A stretch of 11,483 nucleotides of DNA from ZC4RG29 sp036381475 (GCA_036381475.1 DASVCT010000055.1:1-11483); one strand, 5' to 3'; positions 1-7,253 are shown, counted from the first letter of the stretch. The notes: a model not told the origin generated them from the sequence alone. Numbers and translations: made by a program.

Positions 1-39
1 GATGGAGAAATGACGAGGGCCGTGGGGAGAAAGCTTGGA

Positions 40-108
40 GTAACCGGTAATCAGCAATCAAGCAATCGGTAATCGGTGAGTAATAGTAGGTAAGAAGTAA
101 TCCGTAAC
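40..108. repeat. Degenerate GTAATCG-type heptamer tract
   Basis: From about 40 the sequence runs through imperfect 7-8 nt units: GTAACCG, GTAATCA, GCAATCA, AGCAATCG, GTAATCG, then more decayed forms containing GTAAT, GTAGGTAA and GTAATCC. No open frame or RNA gene is recognisable here, and positions 1-39 before it show nothing I can name. It looks like an old, decayed short tandem repeat. Function unknown. Confidence 0.6.
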
Positions 109-130
109 CCCTAACGTTAATCTGTGCGCC

Positions 131-178
131 CCCTATGTACCTATATACCCTATACCCCTATACCCTATACCCTATACC
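131..178. repeat. CCCTATA heptamer array
   Basis: CCCTATA-like units follow one another: a diverged start (CCCTATGTACCTATATA), then CCCTATA at 148-154, CCCCTATA at 155-162, CCCTATA at 163-169 and CCCTATA at 170-176. The minus strand therefore reads four runs of three or four G separated by TATA, which fits the textbook G-quadruplex pattern. The tract abuts the next array and lies 65 nt or more upstream of the hydrolase start. Confidence 0.75.
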
Positions 179-241
179 TATTTCCTTATTTCCCTATTTC
201 CCTATTTCCTTATTTCCTTATTTCCTTATTTCCCATTTCCC
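179..241. repeat. TATTTCCY octamer array, 7 full copies, abutting a start codon
   Basis: Seven head-to-tail octamers TATTTCC(C/T) occupy 179-234, followed by a shortened copy ATTTCCC at 235-241; the ATG of the hydrolase gene is at 243. The array fills the place where a leader and ribosome-binding site would normally lie. One frame stays open through it and would add a repetitive tail rich in Phe, Pro, Tyr and Leu with an 8-residue period. I regard that as an artefact, because a normal signal peptide begins at 243. Confidence 0.85.
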
Positions 242-242
242 T

Positions 243-926
243 ATGAAGTCCAGAACATTCCCCACACTCCAAATCAGCATCATAACCCTGTTGAGCCTTC
301 TGACGGTCCCCCTGTGGGCCCAGAATGAGGGTCCAAAGCGTTGGGAGGAGACCATCCGTGGATTTGAGCGGGCGGATCGCGCAAATCCCCCGGCGCCGGG
401 AGCGGTGCTTTTCGTCGGCAGCTCTTCGATAGCGATGTGGAAAGACCTCCCATCGTATTTTCCGGAACACCGCGTGCTGAACCGCGGGTTCGGTGGCTCA
501 AACTTTTCGGACCTTTTGTATTATGCCGAACGGGTGATCATGCCCTACAACCCTTCAATGATCTTTATCTATGAAGGCGACAACGACATCATGCAGGGTG
601 ACGGAACAGAAAAGGTGCTTGCCAATGCGCGAAAGCTGCGCGACCTGATCCGCTCGAAGTTGGGTGACACTCCCGTGGTGTTCATTTCGCCAAAGCCCAG
701 CGTAGCGCGCTGGCATTTGAAGGAGACTTATGAATCCGTCAACGAGGCGCTGCGAAAATATGCTGAAGAAGAACCGAATACGGAATTTGCCGACGTCTGG
801 ACGCCCGCGCTGGATAAGAACGGCAACGTGCAGAAAGACATTTTTCGTGACGATAACCTGCACATGAACGCCAAAGGTTATCAGATTTGGAAAAAGGTGC
901 TTTCTGAATACCTCCCTAAAAAATAA
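243..926 (+). CDS. Exported SGNH/GDSL-type hydrolase (esterase/acylhydrolase)
   Basis: This is a 227-aa secreted hydrolase of the SGNH fold, probably removing acyl or acetyl groups from a carbohydrate or lipid; the substrate cannot be read from the sequence. Residues 1-26 form a signal peptide (basic start, hydrophobic core ending LWA, then QN), so the mature enzyme is periplasmic or secreted. The family blocks appear in order: GSSS at 59-62 with probable nucleophile Ser61 (the usual GDS is GSS here, as in many relatives), Gly84/Gly85 in NRGFGG, Asn114 in GDND, and Asp204-x-x-His207 in DNLH. Length is normal for a single-domain member. I chose ATG 243 because the frame upstream is pure octamer repeat and the signal peptide starts exactly here. 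No Shine-Dalgarno is visible. The nuoA start lies 62 nt downstream on the same strand, and I see no functional link. Confidence 0.88.
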   Translation: MKSRTFPTLQISIITLLSLLTVPLWAQNEGPKRWEETIRGFERADRANPPAPGAVLFVGSSSIAMWKDLPSYFPEHRVLNRGFGGSNFSDLLYYAERVIMPYNPSMIFIYEGDNDIMQGDGTEKVLANARKLRDLIRSKLGDTPVVFISPKPSVARWHLKETYESVNEALRKYAEEEPNTEFADVWTPALDKNGNVQKDIFRDDNLHMNAKGYQIWKKVLSEYLPKK

Positions 927-977
927 CGTTTATCGACGAAAGCACCGGAACAGACCTGCCGTCGGCGTGCAGAGTTG

Positions 978-985
978 TATATTTG
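978..985 (+). promoter_or_regulatory. Candidate Bacteroidota -7 element TATATTTG before nuoA
   Basis: TATATTTG matches the Bacteroidota -7 consensus TAnnTTTG exactly and is the best such match I noticed in the window's intergenic DNA. I see no convincing TTG or TTTG -33 element at the expected 19-21 nt spacing. Transcription would start around 989-992, on top of the nuoA ATG at 989, implying a leaderless or near-leaderless message. A chance match is possible. Confidence 0.35.
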
Positions 986-988
986 TCC

Positions 989-1456
989 ATGCATCAGGAG
1001 GAATATCTCTCAGGATTTGCGCACGTGTTGGTGTTCATTGTCGGAGGTGCGCTGTTCATCATCGTCAGCCTGCTGATCTCGCGGCTGGCACGCCCGCATC
1101 GACCCAACGTAGAAAAGCGGTCGTCGTATGAGAGCGGCGAAGAACCAGTCGGCGTCTCGTGGGGACAATTCAACGCCCGGTTTTATATCATTGCGCTGAT
1201 CTTCATCCTGTTTGAAGTCGAGCTCGTGCTGCTGTTTCCGTGGGCAACCGTTTTCAGTCGCGCCGACCTGATAGAACAAACCAATGGCTTATGGGGCTGG
1301 ATTTCACTCGTTGAGATGATCCTCTTTATTTTTGTCCTGGCGCTGGGATTAGTCTGGGCCTGGGTCAAAGGTTATCTCGACTGGGTAAAGCCCGATCCAC
1401 GCCCGACCGAATATAAGTCCCCGGTTCCTAAAAGGATGTATGACCGATTTCGATGA
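989..1456 (+). CDS. nuoA: NADH-quinone oxidoreductase subunit A (NuoA)
   Basis: NuoA (ND3 homologue) is a small membrane subunit of complex I near the quinone tunnel, at the junction with the peripheral arm. The 155-aa product shows the three expected membrane helices, at about residues 8-33, 64-90 and 102-128. Between helices 1 and 2 lies the conserved loop with SYESGEEPVG; Ser stands where mitochondrial ND3 has its switch-loop Cys, as in E. coli. Helix 2 carries the typical FEVE acidic stretch (FILFEVELVLLFPW). A TTG at 983 would add two residues, but I prefer ATG 989; neither has a clear Shine-Dalgarno. The nuoB start follows after a 32-nt gap, so this is the first gene of a nuoABCD run. 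Confidence 0.95.
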   Translation: MHQEEYLSGFAHVLVFIVGGALFIIVSLLISRLARPHRPNVEKRSSYESGEEPVGVSWGQFNARFYIIALIFILFEVELVLLFPWATVFSRADLIEQTNGLWGWISLVEMILFIFVLALGLVWAWVKGYLDWVKPDPRPTEYKSPVPKRMYDRFR

Positions 1457-1488
1457 CAACGGGGCTTCGTGAACCCTAACCCGGATAT

Positions 1489-2019
1489 ATGAAAGGGCTG
1501 CTCGACAGAAGATTTGAAGAAGGAGGCGTTATCGTGGCGGCGCTCGACGATCTTATTAATTGGGCGCGCCTTTCGTCTATGTTTCCCATGACGTTTGGCA
1601 TCGCGTGCTGCGCGTTTGAGTTTATGGTCACCGGAACCACTGTGTACGACATGGACCGCTTCGGGATGGCCCCACGCGCGTCACCGAGACAGGCCGACGT
1701 GATGATCGTCGCAGGCACGGTGACCTTCAAAATGGCAGACCGCATCAGGAGGCTTTATGAACAAATGGCCGAACCCCGGTATGTAATCTCGATGGGTTCT
1801 TGTTCCAACTGTGGGGGACCTTACTGGCAGCATGGTTATCACGTGGTGAAAGGCGTGGACCGCATTATTCCCGTCGACGTCTACGTTCCCGGGTGCCCGC
1901 CGCGGCCTGAGGCTCTAATCGGTGGTTTTCTGAAACTGCAGGAGAAGATCCGCTCCGAAAGCCTCGTAGCACCGAAAGCGTTGGAGAAACTCGTAAGTGA
2001 AACGACAGTACATGGCTGA
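1489..2019 (+). CDS. nuoB: NADH-quinone oxidoreductase subunit B (NuoB)
   Basis: NuoB (PSST homologue) binds the terminal 4Fe-4S cluster N2, which hands electrons to quinone at the NuoB/NuoD interface in the cytoplasmic arm of complex I. The 176-aa product has all four N2 ligands: tandem Cys40-Cys41 in FGIACCAFE, Cys105 in GSCSNCGG, and Cys136 in VPGCPPRPE. The segment after the first ligands (DMDRFGMAPRASPRQADVMI) is also strongly typical. Length is normal and no frame problem is visible. The stop overlaps the nuoC start by 8 nt, which suggests translational coupling. Intact ligands argue for a working subunit rather than a relic. Confidence 0.97.
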   Translation: MKGLLDRRFEEGGVIVAALDDLINWARLSSMFPMTFGIACCAFEFMVTGTTVYDMDRFGMAPRASPRQADVMIVAGTVTFKMADRIRRLYEQMAEPRYVISMGSCSNCGGPYWQHGYHVVKGVDRIIPVDVYVPGCPPRPEALIGGFLKLQEKIRSESLVAPKALEKLVSETTVHG

Positions 2020-2488
2020 ATTTAACAACCTCGTGGCAAAGCTTCGCGCGGTGTGGAGTGATCACCTTCAACCCGGCGATACTCCAGGCACAATCGTTGT
2101 CGAAGCTCCATATATCCGTGAGGTATCTGAATTTCTCCTGAGCGATCCCGACTGTTATTTCGACATGCTCTCCTGCCTTACAGGCCTTGACAACGGCCCT
2201 GAAGCCGGGACCATGGAAGTGATCTACAATTTATACTCGATACCTTTCCACACGCACTTAATGCTTCGGGTGATCGTTCCGCGCGACAACCCCGAGGTGC
2301 CATCCGTCACATCGGTGTACCGCACTGCGAACTGGCATGAACGGGAAGCCTATGACCTTTTCGGAATCCGGTTCACCGGCCATCCCGACCTGCGCAGGAT
2401 CTTGCTTCCTGCCGACTGGGAGGGCTATCCCCTCCGAAAGGATTGCCGTCACCAGGAGTATTATCGCGGCGTCAAAGTTGAGTATTAG
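2012..2488 (+). CDS. nuoC: NADH-quinone oxidoreductase subunit C (NuoC)
   Basis: NuoC (30-kDa subunit homologue) is a structural subunit of the peripheral arm that packs against NuoD; it binds no cofactor. The 158-aa product carries the family signature near the C-terminus: HEREAYDLFGIRF from His109, then GHPDLRRILLPADWEGYPLRKD. I chose ATG 2012, which overlaps the end of nuoB by 8 nt; a GTG at 1997 would add five residues and is less likely. NuoC is a separate protein here, not fused to NuoD as in E. coli. The next gene starts 24 nt downstream. Confidence 0.95.
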   Translation: MAEFNNLVAKLRAVWSDHLQPGDTPGTIVVEAPYIREVSEFLLSDPDCYFDMLSCLTGLDNGPEAGTMEVIYNLYSIPFHTHLMLRVIVPRDNPEVPSVTSVYRTANWHEREAYDLFGIRFTGHPDLRRILLPADWEGYPLRKDCRHQEYYRGVKVEY

Positions 2489-2495
2489 CAATAAC

Positions 2496-2500
2496 AGGAG
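2496..2500 (+). promoter_or_regulatory. Shine-Dalgarno AGGAG upstream of nuoD TTG start
   Basis: AGGAG sits 12 nt before the TTG at 2513 in the short nuoC-nuoD gap. Most other starts in this window lack such a sequence, so it supports the rare TTG codon as the nuoD start, although the spacing is longer than ideal. Confidence 0.45.
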
Positions 2501-2512
2501 ACAGATCATCCC

Positions 2513-3727
2513 TTGAAAAAAGTACAGTATCAATTTGAAGAAGGGAACCTGCTGAGTTCAGAACCCAATGCCTTAAGGGCGGAGGACCTGAGGGCTGAGG
2601 AAATGATCATCAACCTTGGGCCACAGCATCCATCCACGCATGGGGTGCTGCGACTTGAAGTGCTACTCGAAGGAGAGATCGTGAGAGAGGTTGTGCCTCA
2701 CATCGGCTACCTTCACCGTTGCTTTGAGAAACACGCGGAAAACCTGCCGTACAACCAGATCATTCCTTTCGTCGACCGCTGCGATTATGTAACGGCCATG
2801 AACAACGAGCACATCTACGCCATGGGTGTGGAACGCATGCTCGGCATCGCTGAACAGATTCCCAAACGCGTAGAGTACATCCGCGTCCTGGTCGCCGAAC
2901 TCAACCGGATCGCTTCTCACCTGATCGCCATCGGCGCCTACGGTATGGACACCGGCTCGTTCACGCCCTTCTTCTGGATCATGCGCGACCGGGAACATAT
3001 TCTCCGTCTGCTCGAATGGGCCTCTGGCGCCCGGCTTCTGTATAACTACATCTGGATCGGAGGACTGTATTACGATCTGCCTATTGGCTTCGAGGAACGA
3101 TGCCGTGAGTTTGTCCGGTATTTCCGGCCCAAACTCAAAGAACTCGAGATCGTCCTCGTCGATAACAAGATCTTTGTCGATCGTACAGCCAAGGTGGGTG
3201 TGCTGCCGCTCGATCTCGCGATCAACTGTGGGGTTACTGGTCCGATGCTTCGTGCATCGGGTTTGCGTTTCGATCTCCGGAAGGTCGACGCCTACTCCGT
3301 TTACCCGGAATTGGAATTTTCCGTTCCCATAGGCGAGGGAAAAATGGGAACTGTAGGAGACTGCTGGGATCGCACGTGGGTGAGACTGGAGGAAATCTAT
3401 CAGTCGCTGTCTATCGTGGACCAATGTATCGACCGTCTTTTGTCGGATCACAAGCGAACTCGTGACTTCGACCCGCAGGCCATGGTTCCAAAAAAGATAC
3501 GGCCCGCCCGGCAGGACTTTTACATTCGCGGTGAAATGCCCAAGGGGGAGCTTGGTTTCTTTTTCCGCGCTGACGGTCGCAGTGACGTTCCGTTCCGATG
3601 CAAATGCCGTTCAGCAAGCTTTGTAAATCTTTCGGTGCTGCCGGAACTTGCCCGGGGTGTGCTGGTTGCCGATCTGATCGCGATCCTGGGCTCTATCGAC
3701 ATTGTCCTCGGTGAAGTGGACCGGTAA
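2513..3727 (+). CDS. nuoD: NADH-quinone oxidoreductase subunit D (NuoD)
   Basis: NuoD (49-kDa subunit homologue, related to the large subunit of NiFe hydrogenases) forms most of the quinone-reducing pocket of complex I with NuoB. The 404-aa product has the hallmark GPQHPSTHG at 36-44 and FVDRCDYV around 86-93. His43 and Tyr92 keep the 49-residue spacing of the bovine quinone-headgroup residues His59 and Tyr108. It ends with the typical DIVLGEVDR. Start choice: TTG 2513 with an upstream AGGAG. An in-frame ATG at 2603 (residue 31) lies too close to the conserved core to be preferred, but is not excluded. It is the last nuo gene of the run: the next gene, 93 nt on, is unrelated. Confidence 0.96.
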   Translation: MKKVQYQFEEGNLLSSEPNALRAEDLRAEEMIINLGPQHPSTHGVLRLEVLLEGEIVREVVPHIGYLHRCFEKHAENLPYNQIIPFVDRCDYVTAMNNEHIYAMGVERMLGIAEQIPKRVEYIRVLVAELNRIASHLIAIGAYGMDTGSFTPFFWIMRDREHILRLLEWASGARLLYNYIWIGGLYYDLPIGFEERCREFVRYFRPKLKELEIVLVDNKIFVDRTAKVGVLPLDLAINCGVTGPMLRASGLRFDLRKVDAYSVYPELEFSVPIGEGKMGTVGDCWDRTWVRLEEIYQSLSIVDQCIDRLLSDHKRTRDFDPQAMVPKKIRPARQDFYIRGEMPKGELGFFFRADGRSDVPFRCKCRSASFVNLSVLPELARGVLVADLIAILGSIDIVLGEVDR

Positions 3728-3768
3728 GGCTTCGGCGGGTTCGGGCTCGTGTTTTTTCCCTTGCGCCG

Positions 3769-3780
3769 TTTGCCTATAAT
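3769..3780 (+). promoter_or_regulatory. Candidate promoter/regulatory motif TTTGCCTATAAT
   Basis: The 93-nt gap after nuoD holds TTTGCCTAT at 3769-3777, overlapping a TATAAT at 3775-3780, 52 nt before the next start. The same 9-mer TTTGCCTAT occurs at 9498-9506, 41 nt before the subunit-3 gene. No good -35 (or -33) element accompanies it. It is listed because of the gap size and the shared 9-mer; it may be coincidence. Confidence 0.25.
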
Positions 3781-3820
3781 TGTCACTTTGTTCCTTGGTT
3801 TGCACTTGAATCATTTTGAC

Positions 3821-6800
3821 ATGAACTTCCGCAGTCTGCTTATCCGGCTACTGATCGTGTGGCCGGTGGTCATATCCTGTAACCGTGTTCCAAAACAAAC
3901 GCCAGTAACGATTCACGCTGATCCAGCCAAGGAAGAGGAAATTGCGAAAGCGGTAAAGGAAAGCCTCGCTATTGAACTTGCACCGGGTCTAACCATCGAT
4001 CTTTGGGCTTCCGATTCGCTTGCACCCGATCCCATAGCGCTGTCCGTCGACGATATCGGTCGCGTCTACCTTACACGCACCAACCGTCAAAAAAATTCCG
4101 AGTTCGACATCCGGGGGTACCGGCACTGGATGACGCCGTCTATCGCTTTGCAGTCCGTAGAAGATCGTCGCGCTTTTCTTCACAGCACCTTTGCCCCTGA
4201 AAAGAGCAAGGAAAATGAGTGGCTGAAAGATTTGAATGGCGATGGTTCGCATGACTGGCACGACCTGGCGGTGGAACAGGAGGAAGTCTGGAGGCTGACG
4301 GACGTGGATGGTAACGGCAAAGCCGATATTTCAGAGCGAATTCTCAAGGACTTCAATGAAGAAATCACCGACGTTGCCGGCGGACTGCTTGTTCGCGATG
4401 AGGACGTCTTTGTCGGTGTAGGACCTGATCTCTGGCGCCTTTGGGATACCAACGACGACGGCGTGCTGGACAAAAAGGTATCCATCAGTCATGGCTACGC
4501 CGTACACATCGGTTTCAGTGGTCACGGCATGTCGGGCGTAATCGAAGGCCCGGACGGCAAGATATACTGGGGCATCGGCGACATCGGGGCTAACATCACC
4601 ACGGCCGACGGAAGACAGTTTAAGTATCCCAACCAGGGCATCATCGTTCGCTCAAATCCTGATGGCAGCGATTTCGAAGTGTTTGCTGCAGGGCTGCGCA
4701 ATACGCACGAGTTCGTGTTCGACGAATACGGCAACATTATTTCTTCGGACAATGACGGCGACCATCCCGGGGAGAGCGAGCGACTGGTCTACATCGTAGA
4801 TGGACACGACGCAGGATGGCGATCCAACTGGCAGTACGGAAAATATACGGATCCAAAGAACAACACTTACAAGGTCTGGATGGATGAAGAGCTCTTTAAA
4901 CCACGATGGGAGGGGCAGGCAGCCTACATCATTCCTCCGATCATAAATTATCACAATGGGCCTGCGGGCATGGCGTACAATCCAGGCACGGCCCTGGGGT
5001 CGGAGTGGAAGAACACATTTTTCCTGGTAGAGTTCGTGGGTAATCCTACACGCTCGCACATTTGGGCATTCCGGCTTGAGCCGGACGGAGCCTCGTTTAA
5101 ACTGAAGAATGAAGTTGACGTGGTCAGTGGCATCCTCCCTACAGGGATACGCTTCGGTCCGGATGGGGCACTTTATGTTGCTGATTGGGTCAATGGGTGG
5201 GGCACGAAAAATTACGGCAGGGTATGGAAAATTGATGTCGCTCCCGATAAGAACGACCTCGCAGCCCAACGCGAAGAGACAAAAAGACTCATGGCGCTCG
5301 ATTACGCAAACCAATCGGATGACGAGTTATACAATCTGCTCTTTTATGGTGACATGCGAATCCGGCAGAAGGCCCAGTTTGAGCTTGCGACGCGGGGCAG
5401 GAAGGGACACGACGCATTCCTGAAAGCAATTCAACAAACCAATAATCAGCTGGCGAGAATACATGCTATCTGGGGCATCGGGCAGATGGCGCGCGAGAAC
5501 ACCGAATACGGCAATGACCTGGTCGAATTGCTGAGTGACTCCGATCCGGAAATCGTTGCCCAGGCCGCAAAGGTTCTTGGCGATGTGAAATATGAAAAAG
5601 CGGGTGAATCGCTCATCCCACTTCTGTTGCATGAAAATGCACGGGTGAAGTTCTTCGCCGCTCAGGCACTGGGACGTATTGCATATGCTCCCGCCACCGA
5701 GCCACTGCTGAGGATGATCGATGATAACCACGACCGCGACGTTTATATCCGACACGCTGGTGTACTTGCTCTATCGAGGATAGGATTTGTCAAACCCATT
5801 GCTGAGCTCGCCGACCACCCCAGCCGCTCTCTTAGAATCGCTGCGGTACTCGTGCTTCGCCGTCTTGCCAGCGACCAGGTTGCGCTGTTCCTGAAAGACG
5901 AGGATGAATACATTGTAACTGAAGCGGCACGGGCCATCAACGACGACTGGTCGATCGAGGCTGCGTTGCCCGCGCTTGCGGCAACGTTGAATGATCCCCG
6001 CTTTACTTCTGAGCCGCTGTTGCGGCGCGCCATCAACGCATGCCTCCGGGTGGGTGGCACTAAAGAACTCGAAACCCTGGTGGCCTTTACCCAGCGTGAG
6101 AATGCGCCTGCGGAGATGCGTGCGGAAGCGCTGGCGACCCTGGCGAGCTGGCCGGAACCGTCCGTGACTGACCGTGTCGACGGAAGATATCGCGGTGTGA
6201 TCAAACGCGACCCTGCCGAAGTCATCGCGAAGGTAAGCGAACCGGCAGGTGCCTTGCTCAAGAGCAACGAAGAAGAGGTGGCCATCGCCGCCGCAAAAAT
6301 GATAGGCGCGCTTGGCATTCAGGGGTACGAAGATGAGCTGTTCGCCATGCTTCGACGAAATGCGTCGGCGCCCATTCGCGTAGCTGCATTGCAATCCCTG
6401 CACCAACTCAAATACAAAGGCCTTCAAGACGCGGTGAGGCTTGCTATGGAAGATAAAGATGGTTCAGTCCGTACCGCGGCGCTCGGCCTGCTGAACGACG
6501 TGGACATGTCGGTTGAAAATCTTCAGGCCGTTGCCCGCGCCGTGTTCCGGCAAGGCACGCTCAAGGAACAACAGGAGTTGCTTCGCGTTCTTGGTTCAAT
6601 GGATACGTCGAAGAGCGCACAAGTTCTGGAACCGCTGATCCAACGTGCGGTAAACAAGCAACTTTCTCCTGGCGTTACGCTCGACTTGCTTGAAGCAGTC
6701 GATTCAACCGGCTCACAACAGCTGATCAGCAAAGCATCTCCCCTGAGATCATCCGCTACAACCGGTGTCGCCGCATTCAGCGAAACCCTGTTCGGCGGAG

Positions 6801-7231
6801 ATGCGCGACGTGGACGAATGATTTTCCTTAGAAACGAGACGGCACAATGCGCCCGGTGTCACACAGTTGGCGCTAGCGGCGCCGAAGTAGGACCCCCGCT
6901 GACAACCATTGGCGACAGGCTCACACGTGAGCAACTTCTCCAGGCGCTTGTGGAGCCGAGTGCACGAATTGCTCCTGGATACGGAATGGTTACACTGACA
7001 CTCGCGGATGGACAGACTGTATCCGGTACGCTTGTGGAGGAACGCGACGATGAGTTGGTCCTTAAGACATCCGATGCAGAGCCGCTGGTTGTTGCCCAAT
7101 CCCGTATCAGTAAAAGGGAAAACCTGCCGTCGAGCATGCCACCCATGGGCACGTTGCTTTCGCGGCGGGAAATTCGCGATGTGATCGAATTCCTTTCCTC
7201 GTTGAAGTCCGGAATGCAAGCCAGGAATTAG
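3821..7231 (+). CDS. Lipoprotein with beta-propeller, HEAT repeats and PVC-type c-haem domain
   Basis: A 1136-aa envelope protein whose substrate is unknown. Residues 1-20 are a lipoprotein signal ending VISC with Cys20 as the lipidated residue; an upstream GTG at 3749 would spoil this signal, so I use ATG 3821. Residues about 45-470 resemble the propeller of Planctomycetes/Verrucomicrobia 'membrane-bound dehydrogenase' proteins. Three calcium-type loops lie within it, at Asp137 (DLNGDGSHD), Asp161 (DVDGNGKAD) and Asp209 (DTNDDGVLD). Residues about 490-960 are helical HEAT-like repeats with recurring phrases such as VAIAAAKMIGALG. Residues about 985-1130 form a c-type cytochrome of the Pirellula/Verrucomicrobium type, with CARCH at 1010-1014 and a possible axial Met in SSMPPMG. 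It probably oxidises or binds a sugar-like ligand and passes electrons through the haem, but catalysis is inferred, not seen. The next gene follows after 22 nt, so the two are probably co-transcribed. Confidence 0.85.
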   Translation: MNFRSLLIRLLIVWPVVISCNRVPKQTPVTIHADPAKEEEIAKAVKESLAIELAPGLTIDLWASDSLAPDPIALSVDDIGRVYLTRTNRQKNSEFDIRGYRHWMTPSIALQSVEDRRAFLHSTFAPEKSKENEWLKDLNGDGSHDWHDLAVEQEEVWRLTDVDGNGKADISERILKDFNEEITDVAGGLLVRDEDVFVGVGPDLWRLWDTNDDGVLDKKVSISHGYAVHIGFSGHGMSGVIEGPDGKIYWGIGDIGANITTADGRQFKYPNQGIIVRSNPDGSDFEVFAAGLRNTHEFVFDEYGNIISSDNDGDHPGESERLVYIVDGHDAGWRSNWQYGKYTDPKNNTYKVWMDEELFKPRWEGQAAYIIPPIINYHNGPAGMAYNPGTALGSEWKNTFFLVEFVGNPTRSHIWAFRLEPDGASFKLKNEVDVVSGILPTGIRFGPDGALYVADWVNGWGTKNYGRVWKIDVAPDKNDLAAQREETKRLMALDYANQSDDELYNLLFYGDMRIRQKAQFELATRGRKGHDAFLKAIQQTNNQLARIHAIWGIGQMARENTEYGNDLVELLSDSDPEIVAQAAKVLGDVKYEKAGESLIPLLLHENARVKFFAAQALGRIAYAPATEPLLRMIDDNHDRDVYIRHAGVLALSRIGFVKPIAELADHPSRSLRIAAVLVLRRLASDQVALFLKDEDEYIVTEAARAINDDWSIEAALPALAATLNDPRFTSEPLLRRAINACLRVGGTKELETLVAFTQRENAPAEMRAEALATLASWPEPSVTDRVDGRYRGVIKRDPAEVIAKVSEPAGALLKSNEEEVAIAAAKMIGALGIQGYEDELFAMLRRNASAPIRVAALQSLHQLKYKGLQDAVRLAMEDKDGSVRTAALGLLNDVDMSVENLQAVARAVFRQGTLKEQQELLRVLGSMDTSKSAQVLEPLIQRAVNKQLSPGVTLDLLEAVDSTGSQQLISKASPLRSSATTGVAAFSETLFGGDARRGRMIFLRNETAQCARCHTVGASGAEVGPPLTTIGDRLTREQLLQALVEPSARIAPGYGMVTLTLADGQTVSGTLVEERDDELVLKTSDAEPLVVAQSRISKRENLPSSMPPMGTLLSRREIRDVIEFLSSLKSGMQARN

Positions 7232-7239
7232 AGAAGACT

Positions 7240-7244
7240 GAGGA
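7240..7244 (+). promoter_or_regulatory. Shine-Dalgarno-like GAGGA
   Basis: GAGGA lies 9 nt before ATG 7254 in the 22-nt gap. It supports that start and translation from a message shared with the preceding lipoprotein gene. Confidence 0.4.
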
Positions 7245-7253
7245 TTTGGAAAT

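Noticed and set aside
131..241. CRISPR array
   Set aside because: Units are 7-8 nt, directly adjacent and without unique spacers, so this is simple tandem repetition.
135..242. N-terminal extension of the hydrolase reading frame through the repeats
   Set aside because: The added sequence is only a translation of the CCCTATA and TATTTCCY arrays, and a clean signal peptide starts at 243.
2663..3451. 262-codon open frame on the minus strand inside nuoD
   Set aside because: It lies wholly antisense to a well-conserved gene and its product matches no family I recognise; a long antisense frame is expected at this GC content.
989..3727. nuoABCD as hydrogenase or formate-hydrogenlyase genes
   Set aside because: NuoD lacks the NiFe-binding Cys pairs and has the complex I GPQHPSTHG and GEVDR signatures; NuoA and NuoC are also of complex I type.
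3728..3757. GC-rich stretch followed by six T after nuoD as an intrinsic terminator
   Set aside because: I could not find a stem longer than about 3 bp before the T-run, so a terminator is not supported.
3749..3820. Earlier GTG start for the propeller-HEAT-haem protein
   Set aside because: It would place 24 extra residues before a clean lipoprotein signal (VISC, Cys20 from ATG 3821).
5771..6427. 218-codon minus-strand open frame inside the HEAT-repeat region
   Set aside because: It is a shadow of the repeat-rich coding sequence with no independent start signal or recognisable product.
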